Source: Kitasatospora acidiphila (GTDB taxonomy: Bacteria; Actinomycetota; Actinomycetes; Streptomycetales; Streptomycetaceae). From it: DNA of 64,000 nt. A program made the position numbers and the translations under genes. The stretch lies in contig NZ_VIGB01000003.1 in assembly GCF_006636205.1 (NCBI RefSeq), forward strand, positions 7,318,501 through 7,382,500, given 5' to 3'. The notes beneath the pieces were generated by a model. It searched no databases. It saw only the letters and a list, made by a program, of their open reading frames with translations, and was not told the DNA's origin. Shown here one piece after another: positions 53,570 to 62,545 of this stretch; positions within the stretch are counted from its first letter, which is position 1; every line of letters starts with the position of its first letter.

Positions 53570-54322
53570 GTGACCAGCGCACCGTTCACCCCGCTGATCG
53601 AACTCAGCGGGGTCAACAAGCATTTCGGTGAACTGCACGTGCTGCAGGACATCGACCTCACGGTGGGCCGCGGCGAGGTGGTGGTGGTCATCGGCCCGTC
53701 CGGCTCCGGCAAGTCCACGCTGTGCCGGGCGATCAACCGGCTGGAGCCGATCGAGAGCGGCACCATCACCATCGACGGCCGGCCGCTGCCGGCCGAGGGC
53801 AAGGGGCTGGCCCGGTTGCGAGCCGAGGTCGGCATGGTCTTCCAGTCCTTCAACCTGTTCGCCCACAAGACGGTGCTGGAGAACGTGACGCTGGCCCAGC
53901 TGAAGGTCCGCAAGCGGGCGAAGGACGAGGCCGAGACCCGGGGCCGGGTGCTGCTGGAGCGGGTCGGCCTGCTGGCGCACGCCGACAAGTACCCGGCCCA
54001 GCTCTCCGGCGGCCAGCAGCAGCGGGTGGCGATCGCCCGGGCGTTGGCGATGGATCCCAAGGCGCTGCTCTTCGACGAGCCCACCTCCGCGCTCGACCCG
54101 GAGATGATCACCGAAGTGCTGGACGTGATGCGCTCGCTGGCCGCGGAGGGGATGACCATGGTGGTGGTCACCCATGAGATGGGCTTCGCCCGGGCCTCCG
54201 CCAACCGGGTGGTCTTCATGGCGGACGGCCGGATCGTCGAGGACCGGGCTCCCGAGGAGTTCTTCGCCCGCCCGGAGAGCGAGCGGGCCCGCGACTTCCT
54301 CTCCAAGATCCTCAAGCACTGA
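53570..54322 (+). CDS. gluA: amino-acid ABC transporter ATPase (GluA-like)
   Basis: 250 aa from GTG 53570. Walker A GPSGSGKST, Q-loop VFQSFNLFAHKTVLENV, signature LSGGQQQRVAIARALAMD, Walker B ALLFDEPTSALDPE and the switch VVTHEMGFA. It powers uptake of a polar amino acid, by gene order probably glutamate. It is followed by binding protein and two permeases in the usual gluABCD order. Confidence 0.9.
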   Translation: MTSAPFTPLIELSGVNKHFGELHVLQDIDLTVGRGEVVVVIGPSGSGKSTLCRAINRLEPIESGTITIDGRPLPAEGKGLARLRAEVGMVFQSFNLFAHKTVLENVTLAQLKVRKRAKDEAETRGRVLLERVGLLAHADKYPAQLSGGQQQRVAIARALAMDPKALLFDEPTSALDPEMITEVLDVMRSLAAEGMTMVVVTHEMGFARASANRVVFMADGRIVEDRAPEEFFARPESERARDFLSKILKH

Positions 54323-54333
54323 GGGGGCGACAG

Positions 54334-55259
54334 GTGCGCCGTCTGCTGCTGCTCCCGGTCACCGTGCGCCGTCTGCTGCTCCCGGTCGCCGCGCTGCTGC
54401 TGGCTGCCCCGCTGACCGCCTGCGGCAAGGACGGCACCCCGCCGACCAAGGGGCCCAAGCCCGGTTCGCTGCCCAGCTACCCGGTCGCCGCCGCGGTCGG
54501 CACCGCCGGCTCACCCACCCTGGCCGCCGCCAGGGCCCGCGGCCACCTGGTGGTCGGCGCCAAGGAGGACCAGCCCTACCTGGGCGAGAAGGACCCGGCC
54601 AGCGGCGTCTACTCCGGCTTCGACATCGAGATCGCCAAGATGGCCGCCGCCTCGCTGGGCTTTCGCGGCGACCAGGTGCAGTTCAAGACCATCGCCTCGG
54701 CCAACCGGGAGACCTCGCTGCAGAACGGCCAGGTCGACTACTACGTCGGCACCTACACCATCAACGACAACCGCAAGAAGCTGGTCGGGTTCGCCGGGCC
54801 GTACTTCGTCGCGGGGCAGGGCCTGCTGGTGCGCAAGCACGAGAGCGGGATCAACGGGCCGCAGGACCTGGCCGGCCGGACGGTCTGCTCGGCGGCCGGC
54901 TCCACCCCTACCAGCGGATCCAGCAGCACTACCCGAAGGCCAAGTTGGTCGGCTACGACACCTACTCCGCCTGCGTCGACAATCTGATCACCGGCCAGGT
55001 GGACGCCGTCACCACCGACAACGCCATCCTGCAGGGGTACGCCGCCAAGGCGCCGGACGAGCTGAAGCTGGTCGGCCAGCCCTTCTCCACCGAGCCCTAC
55101 GGCATCGGCAGCCCGCGCGGCGACACGGTGCTGCGCAACCTGCTGAACGACGCGATCGCGCAGCACGAGCAGAACGGCGACTGGAAGAAGGCCTACGACG
55201 CCACCCTGGGCCTGTCCGGTGTGCCGGCCCCCACCCCGCCCGCGATCCAGCGGTACTGA
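54334..55259 (+). pseudogene. gluB: amino-acid ABC transporter binding protein (GluB-like), frameshifted
   Basis: The start frame (GTG 54334) has a lipoprotein signal (LLLAAPLTACGKDG, Cys at the lipobox) and the periplasmic-binding-protein fold: VVGAKEDQPYLGEKD, YSGFDIEIAKMAAASLGF and DYYVGTYTINDNRKKLVGFA. It breaks at 54,908, where TVCSAAGSTP should continue YQRIQQHYPKAKLVGYDT; that part is in the next frame and runs to 55259. One C is missing from acccctacc. Because the rest of the operon is intact, a consensus error is likely. Confidence 0.85.
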
Positions 55260-55271
55260 GGAGCGGCGCCC

Positions 55272-55916
55272 ATGAACGTCCTGACCGCCAACTGGTCCAT
55301 CTACTGGCACGGTTTCATCGGCACCCTGGAGCTGACGGCGGTGAGCGCGGCCCTGGCACTGGCCCTCGGCGTGCTGATCGCCGGCTTCCGGGTCTCCCCG
55401 GTCCCGGCGCTGCGGGGCTTCGGCCTGGTCTGGGTGACCCTGCTGCGCAACACCCCGCTCACCCTGCTGTTCTTCATCGTGGTGCTGGGGCTGCCGAGAT
55501 TCGGCATCTCCTTCCCGTTCTTCACCTTCGCGGTGCTCGCCCTCGGCTGCTACACCTCGGCGTTCATCTGCGAGGCGCTGCGCTCGGGCATCAACACCGT
55601 GCCGGTCGGCCAGGGCGAGGCGGCCCGCAGCCTGGGCATGACCTTCGGCCAGACGCTGTCCCTGGTGGTGCTGCCGCAGGCGGCCCGCGCGGTGGTGGCC
55701 CCGGTCGGCAGCCTGCTGATCGCGCTGGCCAAGAACTCCGCGATCGCCGGGTCGTTCAGCGTGGTCGAGCTGCTCGGCACCTATCGGCCCATCAACGAGC
55801 TGGGCTACAGCATCATCTGGACCTTCGTCTGGATCGCGGTCGGCTACCTGGTCATCACGCTGGCGATCAGTGTCGTCTTCAACCTGCTGGAACGACGACT
55901 GGCGGTGTCCCGGTGA
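55272..55916 (+). CDS. gluC: amino-acid ABC transporter permease (GluC-like)
   Basis: 214 aa from ATG 55272. Membrane permease of the His/Glu/Gln/Arg type: YWHGFIGTLELTAVSAALAL, RNTPLTLLFFIVVLGLP, and the EAA coupling loop EALRSGINTVPVGQGEAARS leading to LGMTFGQTLSLVVLPQAAR. Five spans. Its stop overlaps gluD by 4 nt. Confidence 0.9.
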   Translation: MNVLTANWSIYWHGFIGTLELTAVSAALALALGVLIAGFRVSPVPALRGFGLVWVTLLRNTPLTLLFFIVVLGLPRFGISFPFFTFAVLALGCYTSAFICEALRSGINTVPVGQGEAARSLGMTFGQTLSLVVLPQAARAVVAPVGSLLIALAKNSAIAGSFSVVELLGTYRPINELGYSIIWTFVWIAVGYLVITLAISVVFNLLERRLAVSR

Positions 55917-56806
55917 CCTCCCTGGCGGCGGCCAGCGCGCTCTACGACATCCCCGGGCCGAAGACCCGCGGCCGGCACCGGCTCTACAGCCTGCTGGCGC
56001 TGGTCGGGATCGCCGGGCTGCTCTCCTGGGTGGGCTATGAGCTGGTCGACACCGGCCAGTTCAGCTACACCAAGTGGAATCCCTTCCAGTACAAGGGAAT
56101 TCAGCGGCTGCTCTGGCACGGGTTGCTCAACACCCTGAAGGCGTTCGGGCTGGCGGCGGCGTTCGCGCTGGCATTCGGGGTGCTGTTCGCGGCCGGCCGG
56201 CTCTCCGAGCACCGGCCGGTGCGCCGGTTCAGCACCCTGGTGGTGGAGTTCTTCCGGGCCATGCCGCTGCTGGTGATGATCTTCTTCATCTTCGTGGCGA
56301 TGAAGGTGCAGCCGCTCTGGGCGCTGGTGGCCGGGCTGACCCTCTACAACGGTTCGGTGCTGGCCGAGGTGTTCCGGGCCGGCATCCTGGCGGTGCCGCG
56401 CGGGCAGCGGGAGGCGGCCTACGCGCTGGGCATGCGCAAGACCCAGGTGATGCGGCACGTGCTGGTGCCGCAGGCCAACCGGGCGATGCTGCCGAGCATC
56501 ATCAGCCAGCTGGTGGTGGCCCTCAAGGACACCTCGCTGGGGTTTCTGATCACCTATGAGGAGTTCCTGCACGCCGGCAAGTTGATCGCCACCAACCTCG
56601 ACTACGACCTGCCGTTCATTCCGGTGGTGATGGTGATCGCCCCGGTCTACATCGGCATGTGCCTGCTGCTCTCCTGGTCGGCGTACGCGGTCGAACGACG
56701 GGGGCGACGCAGTGTTCGACTGCGGGGCGGCCCGGCGGTGGCCCCGGCGGGGGTGCCTATGGGTTCGCCCCCTGAGGTGGGGGAACACCCGGTGGGTCAG
56801 GTCTGA
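55913..56806 (+). CDS. gluD: amino-acid ABC transporter permease (GluD-like)
   Basis: 297 aa from GTG 55913 (GTGA overlap). Second permease: FFRAMPLLVMIFFIFVAMKV, the EAA loop VFRAGILAVPRGQREAAYAL and GMRKTQVMRHVLVPQANRAM, then LKDTSLGFLITYEEFLHAG. It has a longer N-terminal soluble part and C-terminal tail than gluC, as expected for GluD proteins. Confidence 0.9.
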   Translation: MTSLAAASALYDIPGPKTRGRHRLYSLLALVGIAGLLSWVGYELVDTGQFSYTKWNPFQYKGIQRLLWHGLLNTLKAFGLAAAFALAFGVLFAAGRLSEHRPVRRFSTLVVEFFRAMPLLVMIFFIFVAMKVQPLWALVAGLTLYNGSVLAEVFRAGILAVPRGQREAAYALGMRKTQVMRHVLVPQANRAMLPSIISQLVVALKDTSLGFLITYEEFLHAGKLIATNLDYDLPFIPVVMVIAPVYIGMCLLLSWSAYAVERRGRRSVRLRGGPAVAPAGVPMGSPPEVGEHPVGQV

Positions 56807-56841
56807 TCATCTAATCAGCTGTTCTTGGGGCAGATCCGATA

Positions 56842-56867
56842 GCCCAAAATTCTGCTTATGATTGGGC
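56842..56867 (+). promoter_or_regulatory. promoter/operator of the LysR gene, likely leaderless
   Basis: A -10 box TATGAT (56857-56862) lies 5 nt before ATG 56868, so transcription should begin at or next to the start codon. It sits within an inverted repeat gcccaa/ttgggc (56842-56847 and 56862-56867), a plausible autoregulatory site for the LysR product. Confidence 0.5.
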
Positions 56868-57773
56868 ATGCTTGACTCCCGGCACATCCGGACCTTCCAC
56901 GAGGTCGTGAGTAGCGGCTCGTTCACCGCCGCGGCCCGTGCGCTCGGCTACACCCAGCCCGCTGTGACCCAGCAGATCCGCGCGCTGGAGCGGGAGGCCG
57001 GGGTGCCGCTGTTCACCCGGGACGGCCGCCGGATGAAGCTCACCGAGGCCGGCCAGACCCTGGCCCGGCACGCCGAAGTGATCCTCGGCAACCTCGGCGC
57101 CGCCGCCCAGCAGCTCCAGGCACTGGCCCGGTTGCGGGCCGGCCGGGTCCGAGTCTGCGCCTTTCCCAGCGCCAACGCCACCCTGATCCCCGAGGCGATG
57201 GCCCGGCTGATCGCCGAGCACCCAGATGTGCGGGTCGAACTCCAGGAGGCCGAGCCGCCGGAGTCGGTCAACCGCCTGCTGGCCGGCGAGTGCGACATCG
57301 CCCTCTCCTTCAGCTACCCGGGGATCCGCACCGAACTGCCCCCGGACGTGGTCGAGGTGCCGCTGATGGAGGATCTGCTCACCGTGCTGCTGCCGGTCGG
57401 CCATCCGCTGGCCCGTCGGCACGCCGTCCGGCTGGCCGAGCTCGCCCAGGCCCGCTGGGTGGCCGGCTGTCCGCGCTGCCGCGCCAACTTCCTGCACATC
57501 TGCGCCGACCAGGGCTTCGAGCCGGACATCGTCTTCACCACCGACGACAACCTGGCGCTGCAGAGCCTGGTCGCCGCCGGGGTCGGCCTGGCCGTGGCGC
57601 CCTCCCTGGTGCTCTCCTTCCTCTGCCACCGCAAGGTCACCGGCCGGGCCCTGGAGCCCCATGTGCGCCGCCAGGTCAGCGCCTTCGTACTGCGCGGGCA
57701 CCTGCCGCTGCCCGCCACCGCGGTGGTGCTGGCGGAACTTCAGAGGGCCGGGGCCAGCCGGGTCGGTTGCTGA
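56868..57773 (+). CDS. LysR-family regulator
   Basis: 301 aa from ATG 56868. N-terminal winged HTH: HIRTFHEVVSSGSFTAAARA, LGYTQPAVTQQIRALEREAG, PLFTRDGRRMKLTEAGQTL. The effector domain follows (RLRAGRVRVCAFPSANATLI, ECDIALSFSYPG, GVGLAVAPSL). It is followed by cysteine dioxygenase and a YeiH-type transporter in the same direction, and a palindrome of LysR type precedes the dioxygenase. It probably senses a sulfur or cysteine-derived signal, an inference from the neighbours. Confidence 0.88.
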   Translation: MLDSRHIRTFHEVVSSGSFTAAARALGYTQPAVTQQIRALEREAGVPLFTRDGRRMKLTEAGQTLARHAEVILGNLGAAAQQLQALARLRAGRVRVCAFPSANATLIPEAMARLIAEHPDVRVELQEAEPPESVNRLLAGECDIALSFSYPGIRTELPPDVVEVPLMEDLLTVLLPVGHPLARRHAVRLAELAQARWVAGCPRCRANFLHICADQGFEPDIVFTTDDNLALQSLVAAGVGLAVAPSLVLSFLCHRKVTGRALEPHVRRQVSAFVLRGHLPLPATAVVLAELQRAGASRVGC

Positions 57774-57800
57774 CGGTGCGTTGGTTTCCGAGGATCCATA

Positions 57801-57830
57801 AGCGCAGTTAGGCAACCGCCAACTTGCGCT
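57801..57830. promoter_or_regulatory. LysR-type binding site upstream of cysteine dioxygenase
   Basis: The palindrome agcgcagtt...aacttgcgct spans 57801-57830. Its centre fits the LysR consensus T-N11-A (ttaggcaaccgccaa). It lies 41-70 nt before ATG 57871, a normal activator position. Confidence 0.5.
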
Positions 57831-57870
57831 CCTTGGACGCGCCACCCCCGCACGACGCACCCTGCTCGCC

Positions 57871-58442
57871 ATGACGACGACTACCACGGAGCGCCCCGAC
57901 AGCGGGCAGCTCACCCCCGAGGCACAGGCCCTGATCGCCGACACCCGGGCCGTGGTGGCCCGAGGCCTGGCCCCGACCTCACGGCCTACCTGGTCGGCGA
58001 GCGGCTGCGCGAGCGACTCGGCCGGCCGGACCTGCTGACCGCCGCCCAGTGCGAGCCCGACCCCGAGCGCTACCGGCAGCACCTGCTGCACACTGAGGAG
58101 GACGGCAGCTTCTCGGTGATCGCGCTGGTCTGGCTGCCCGGGCAGCGCACCGGCATACACGACCACGTCTGCTGGGGCGTGGCCGGCGTGCACCAGGGCC
58201 GGGAGACCGAGCGCCGCTACCGGCTGGTGCCGGACGGGTCCTGCGCGCAGCTGCTGCCCGCCGAGGAGCTGGTCAGCGACGTCGGCTCGGTGAGCGCCTT
58301 CACCCCGCCCGGCGACATCCACCGGGTCCGCAACGCGGGCAGCGACCTGGCCATTTCCATCCACATCTACGGCGCCGACGTCCGGCGCCTCGGCAGCAGC
58401 GTCCGCCGGATGTACCCGAGTCTGGCGGGCGAACAGGACTGA
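57871..58442 (+). pseudogene. cysteine dioxygenase-like cupin, frameshifted near codon 34
   Basis: ATG 57871 begins MTTTTERPDSGQLTPEAQAL and the frame fails after VVARGLA. The remainder (DLTAYLVGERLRERLGRPDL onward) is one base out, with the deletion in the ccccg run at about 57,973. The cupin iron site is intact: GIHDHVCWGVAGVHQGRETE with the H-x-H pair, and GDIHRVRN with the third His. The family oxidises cysteine to cysteine sulfinate, leading to sulfite. The stop overlaps the YeiH start (TGATG). Confidence 0.78.
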
Positions 58443-59506
58443 TGAGCTTCACTCGTACCCAGCCGCACCCGGCGGCCTCCCTGTCCGGCCTGCGCCGCCG
58501 CCCACCGGCCGCACTGCCCGGGCTGCTGCTGGCCGCCCTCGGCGTGACCGCGGCCATCCTGGTGCACGACGCGGTCCCGGCGGTGCCGATGCTCACCGCC
58601 TCGGTGGTGCTCGGCATCGTGGCCGCGCAGCTGCCGGGCAGTCGCCAGCTGGTGCAGGGCGCGGCCAAGGTCGGACTGGGCGTCGCCGCCAAGCGGCTGA
58701 TGCGGGTCGGCGTGGTGCTGCTGGGCCTCAAGCTGAGCCTGTCCGACGTGGCCGGGCTCGGCTGGGCCACCGTCGCCCTGGTGCTCACCGTGGTCGCAGC
58801 CACCTTCGCCGGCACCTGGTGGCTGGGCCGCCGCCTCGGCCTGCCCGGCGACCAGCCGCTGCTGGTCGCCACCGGCTACTCGATCTGCGGTGCCTCGGCG
58901 ATCGGCGCGGTCAGCCAGGTGACGGGCAGCGAGGAGGAGGACATCGCCGGCTCGGTGGCGCTGGTGACCCTGTGCGGCACGCTGGCGATCGCAGTGCTGC
59001 CGGTGCTGCACGCCCCGCTCGGCCTCGACTCGGTCGGCTTCGGCCGCTGGGTCGGCGCGAGCGTGCACGACGTCGGCCAGGTGGTCGCCACCGCGCAGAC
59101 CGCGGGGCCGACAGCGCTGCGCCAGGCCGTGCTGGTCAAGCTGATGCGGGTGGCCCTGCTGGCCCCGCTGGTGGCCGGCCTGGGCGTGGCGACGCGGCGC
59201 GGGTGGCTGGCGCGGCGCACCGAGCCGGGAGCGGGCGGGAAGCGGCCGCCGGTGCTGCCGCTGTTCGTGGCCGGCTTCCTGGCGATGATCCTGCTGCGCA
59301 GCACCGGGGTGCTGCCGAGCGCGCTGCTCGACGACGCCGACCAGGTGCAGCAGCTGGTGCTGGCGGCCGCGCTGTTCGGCCTGGGCGCGGCGGTGAACCT
59401 GCGGACGCTGGTGCGCACCGGCGGGCGGATGGCGGCGCTGGGGCTGGCGTCCTGGGTGATGGTGGCCGGGGTGTCGTACGCGGGGGTGCTGTTGACGGTC
59501 GGCTGA
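58442..59506 (+). CDS. YeiH/UPF0324-family putative sulfate/sulfite exporter
   Basis: 354 aa from ATG 58442. About ten membrane spans, including LPGLLLAALGVTAAILVH, RLMRVGVVLLGLKLSLSDV and LPLFVAGFLAMILLRSTGVL. Family landmarks are GYSICGASAIGAVSQVTGSE and VGASVHDVGQVVATAQTAG. Named as a putative sulfate exporter; coupling with cysteine dioxygenase suggests it removes sulfite or sulfate, or a related anion, released during cysteine breakdown. Translationally coupled to the dioxygenase. Confidence 0.85.
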   Translation: MSFTRTQPHPAASLSGLRRRPPAALPGLLLAALGVTAAILVHDAVPAVPMLTASVVLGIVAAQLPGSRQLVQGAAKVGLGVAAKRLMRVGVVLLGLKLSLSDVAGLGWATVALVLTVVAATFAGTWWLGRRLGLPGDQPLLVATGYSICGASAIGAVSQVTGSEEEDIAGSVALVTLCGTLAIAVLPVLHAPLGLDSVGFGRWVGASVHDVGQVVATAQTAGPTALRQAVLVKLMRVALLAPLVAGLGVATRRGWLARRTEPGAGGKRPPVLPLFVAGFLAMILLRSTGVLPSALLDDADQVQQLVLAAALFGLGAAVNLRTLVRTGGRMAALGLASWVMVAGVSYAGVLLTVG

Positions 59507-59629
59507 CTCCGGACGGCGGGCGCGGGCTTCGCGGCGGGTGGTGGACCCGGGTGCGGAGCCCGCGCCGTTTGCGTCTGCCGGCTTCGGGTGTCGGCTGCAT
59601 GTGACGGCTTCGCGTGCAGCCTCGTCGCG

Positions 59630-61591
59630 TCAGCCGAACGGGTCGGCGGCGGTGCGGGTGCCGAACGGGTCGGCGGCGGGGGCGGGGGCGCCGGCCTGAG
59701 TGGGGACGCTCGCCTGGGCGGGGGTGCTTGTCTGGGGGGCGAAGGGGTCGAAGTCGTCGGGCGGGATCATGACGGGGGTGCCCTTGGTGGCCGGGGCCGG
59801 TGTGGTGGTCTCGGCTGGTGTGGCGGCTTCGGTGGGTTGGGGGGCGAAGGGGTCGAAGTCGTCGGGCGGGATCATGACGGGGGTGCCCTTGGTGGCCGGG
59901 GCCGGTGTGGTGGTCTCGGCTGGTGTGGCGGCTTCGGTGGGTTGGGGGGCGAAGGGGTCGAAGTCGTCCGGCGGGATCATCACCGGGGTGCCCTTGCCGG
60001 GCGGGGGCGGCGCGACCGGGGCCGGTGGCGCGGCGGGGGCGGCACTCTTGGTGGGCGCCGCCGTGCCGCGGGTGACCGTGCCGAAGGGGTCGGCGGGCTG
60101 GTTGGCCATCACCGTGCCGAACGGGTCGAGCGGCACCGGCTTGGGCTCCGGCTCCGGTTCGGGCACCGGCTCGGCGGCTACGGGCGCGGCGGGCACGGGC
60201 ACGGGCTCCTTCGGCTGCGCAGCGACCGGCTCCACCGCTACCGGCTCGGCAGCGACGGGCTCCACCGGAGCAGCGGCAGCCGGCTCAGCGGCAGACGGCG
60301 TGTTCGGCGGCAGCGTCGGCATGGGTGGCACCACCGGCGCGGGAGGCGGGGTGGGTGCGGTGGGTGCGGTGGGCGCGGGAAGCGGGGTCGGCGGCGCGGC
60401 GGCAGGCGGGTTGCCGGCAGCCGTCACTACCGCTGCGTCCGGCACCGCCAGCGGCGCGACCGTCGATCCCCCCGTGCCCAGCCGCGCGGCCGCCGCCGCC
60501 CGCCCGTCCACGCCGTCCCAGCCGAGCTCGATGCTCCGCAGTACCCGGGCGAAGAGGGCGGCATAGCGCTCCCAGTCCTCGCCGTGCGCCGTGCCCAACT
60601 GGACGGTGAGCAGCGACGCCCCGTCGGGCAGCGGCAGGAAGGCCTGCGCCACCGAGGAGACCAGCCAGTGGCGGGCGCCGTCCGCGGCCAGCGTGGCGGG
60701 CACCGCCCCGGTCCGCCCCTGGACCAGCACCACCGCGGGCCCGGACGGCAGGATCACCGTCCACACCTCGGCCTGCGGCCGGGCGGTGGCGAGTTCGGCG
60801 GCCAGCTCGGCGATCGGCGTCACGTTCGGCTGCAGCGAGACCACCAGCGAGGCGTTGCTGGGCCGGCCGTCGATCTCCACGGCTGCCACCCCGGCGTACC
60901 GCACCCCGGCGGCTGCGCTGTCGTCGGCCAGCACGGCGTTGAGCACCGCCCAGTCCCGCCACGCCGACGGGCCGTCAGCAGCGAACAACTCCTCTGCCAC
61001 CTCGGCGAGTTGCTCGGCCAGCGCTGCGTCGTCACCGCGCACGCTCAGCGCGTGGAAGGCCGGCGGCACCAGCAGCCGCACCTCCACCCCGGTGCCGGCG
61101 GCCAGCTCGGTGGGGGTCAAGGTGTGCTGCCCGGAGGCGAGTTCGGCGAGCGGGGCGGCGAACGGCGGCCGCAGCCGGGCGGCCGACGGCTCGGCGCTGA
61201 CCGGCAGTTGGAACGCGGCGGCCGACAGGCTGCCCGCTTCACCGCGCACCGGCCCGGCGCCGTAGTGGTCGAGCAGCAGCGCGGCGGTGCCGCTCGCGCC
61301 GGCGGTGGCCGGTGCGGTGGCGCAGGAGACCACCGTGCCGACGCCGGGCAGCGCCAGCCGGCCGGGCCCGCGCAGCGTGAGCCAGGTGTCGAAGAGCGCC
61401 CCGCGCGGCGTGCCGGCCTCCAGCGCGGCGGCCTGCTGCCGGACCGCGCCGGCGCCGAGCAGCGCATCCGTGAATGAGTCCAGGGTGGCGGAGATGAGTT
61501 CGGCAGGTGTGCCGGCGGCGATCGCCGCCGCTCCCGTCGCCCCTACTGTGTCAGCCGTCGCCGTCCCGCCTCCGTAGGCGTCCTGCGTCAT
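59630..61591 (-). CDS. Pro/Ala-rich protein with DPFG/DPFA repeats
   Basis: 653 aa from ATG 61591. Residues 1-370 form an Ala-rich folded part with AAFQLPVSAEPSAARLRPPF and WTVILPSGPAVVLVQGRTGA; I do not recognise a family. The rest is disordered, rich in Pro, Ala, Thr and Glu, with many DPF boxes: DPFGTV twice, DPFAPQ three times inside a 35-aa repeat, and DPFG twice at the very end. There is no signal peptide or membrane span. It may be a scaffold with short linear motifs. It reads toward YeiH and is flanked upstream by a TetR gene in the same direction. Confidence 0.7.
   Translation of the reverse strand: MTQDAYGGGTATADTVGATGAAAIAAGTPAELISATLDSFTDALLGAGAVRQQAAALEAGTPRGALFDTWLTLRGPGRLALPGVGTVVSCATAPATAGASGTAALLLDHYGAGPVRGEAGSLSAAAFQLPVSAEPSAARLRPPFAAPLAELASGQHTLTPTELAAGTGVEVRLLVPPAFHALSVRGDDAALAEQLAEVAEELFAADGPSAWRDWAVLNAVLADDSAAAGVRYAGVAAVEIDGRPSNASLVVSLQPNVTPIAELAAELATARPQAEVWTVILPSGPAVVLVQGRTGAVPATLAADGARHWLVSSVAQAFLPLPDGASLLTVQLGTAHGEDWERYAALFARVLRSIELGWDGVDGRAAAAARLGTGGSTVAPLAVPDAAVVTAAGNPPAAAPPTPLPAPTAPTAPTPPPAPVVPPMPTLPPNTPSAAEPAAAAPVEPVAAEPVAVEPVAAQPKEPVPVPAAPVAAEPVPEPEPEPKPVPLDPFGTVMANQPADPFGTVTRGTAAPTKSAAPAAPPAPVAPPPPGKGTPVMIPPDDFDPFAPQPTEAATPAETTTPAPATKGTPVMIPPDDFDPFAPQPTEAATPAETTTPAPATKGTPVMIPPDDFDPFAPQTSTPAQASVPTQAGAPAPAADPFGTRTAADPFG
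59741..59996 (-). repeat. 105-bp tandem repeats in the DPF-repeat gene
   Basis: Starts at 59741, 59846 and 59951 share the same sequence; the first two units are practically identical and the third is partial. Each encodes 35 residues beginning GTPVMIPPDDFDPFAPQPTE. Near-identity at the DNA level suggests recent expansion and possible length variation between strains. Confidence 0.88.
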
Positions 61592-61655
61592 GGTCCGCAG
61601 CCCCCGATCGTGCTCGCCGTAGTGCTCCAAGCTGTTGTATCAGACGGCTCGGGGG

Positions 61656-62447
61656 TCATTCGGCCTCGCCGTCGGAGTCGGCCGCCAGCGCGCCCAGGGT
61701 CTCGGCCAGGCCCGGAACCTGGAGCAGGCCGGCCAGGTCGCGGAGCAGGGCGGCGGTCGGGGTGTCCGGGCGTTCGGCGGCGAGGTAGCCGGCCAGGGCC
61801 GGGCCCAGCGCCGGCTCGCGGGCGGCGGTCACCACCAGGCCGGCCACGAAGTCCTGCACCAGCCGTTCGCCGACCAGTTCGCGTGGTTCGCGCTGCTTGT
61901 CGGCGAGCCACTCGAGGGCGGTGATCTCGGCCCGGGCGATCCAGGCGCGCACGGTCAGCCGGAGTTGCGGGCTGGGGTCGGGCAGCGCCAGGTGCCGCAG
62001 GATCTGGTCGTGCGCGGCCTGCCGGACGTCGTCGATCACGGCGTTGGTGCCGGGGCTGGCCGCCACCGAGCCACCGCGCAGCAGCGCCGCGAAGCCGGGG
62101 CCGTGCGAGGCGACGAAGTCCAGGTAACGCGCCATCACCCGGGCCAGCCGCTCGGAGAGCGGGCCGGTCGGCGCCTCCTCGAAGCGCCCGGCCAGCTCCT
62201 GCCCGGCCCGGCGCAGCGACTCCTCGTAGATCGCCTGCTTGCCGGGGAAGTAGTGGTAGACCAGCGGCCGGGAGGCGCCCGCGGCGGCGGCGATGTCGTC
62301 GATCGACACCTCCTCCGGCGGCCGGATGCTGAACAGCTCCAGGGCGACGGCGATCAGCTGCTCGCGCCGCTCGTCCACGCTGAGCCGGCGCCGCGGCTGC
62401 GGTTTCGGTGTCTGCGCGGCGGCTGCGGCGGGCGTACGAGAAGCCAT
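61656..62447 (-). CDS. TetR-family regulator
   Basis: 263 aa from ATG 62447 (the frame is open upstream). N-terminal HTH: RREQLIAVALELFSIRPPEE, SIDDIAAAAGASRPLVYHYF and PGKQAIYEESL, a standard TetR recognition helix. The all-helical ligand domain is of normal length. It is divergent from the molybdopterin oxidoreductase, with 98 nt between starts, so it probably controls that gene or itself. Confidence 0.88.
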   Translation of the reverse strand: MASRTPAAAAAQTPKPQPRRRLSVDERREQLIAVALELFSIRPPEEVSIDDIAAAAGASRPLVYHYFPGKQAIYEESLRRAGQELAGRFEEAPTGPLSERLARVMARYLDFVASHGPGFAALLRGGSVAASPGTNAVIDDVRQAAHDQILRHLALPDPSPQLRLTVRAWIARAEITALEWLADKQREPRELVGERLVQDFVAGLVVTAAREPALGPALAGYLAAERPDTPTAALLRDLAGLLQVPGLAETLGALAADSDGEAE

Positions 62448-62545
62448 GCGCGCCAGCCTATCCGGCCGGTCAGAAGCTGACGAAAGTGTGACGTGGCGCC
62501 CCCGGCCCTGTTCGGACGCCCACCGCGGTGGCGACAATCGATGCC

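Noticed and set aside
59741..59996. Regular repeats considered as a CRISPR array
   Set aside because: The units are directly adjacent, 105 bp, in frame and without unique spacers; they encode a protein repeat.
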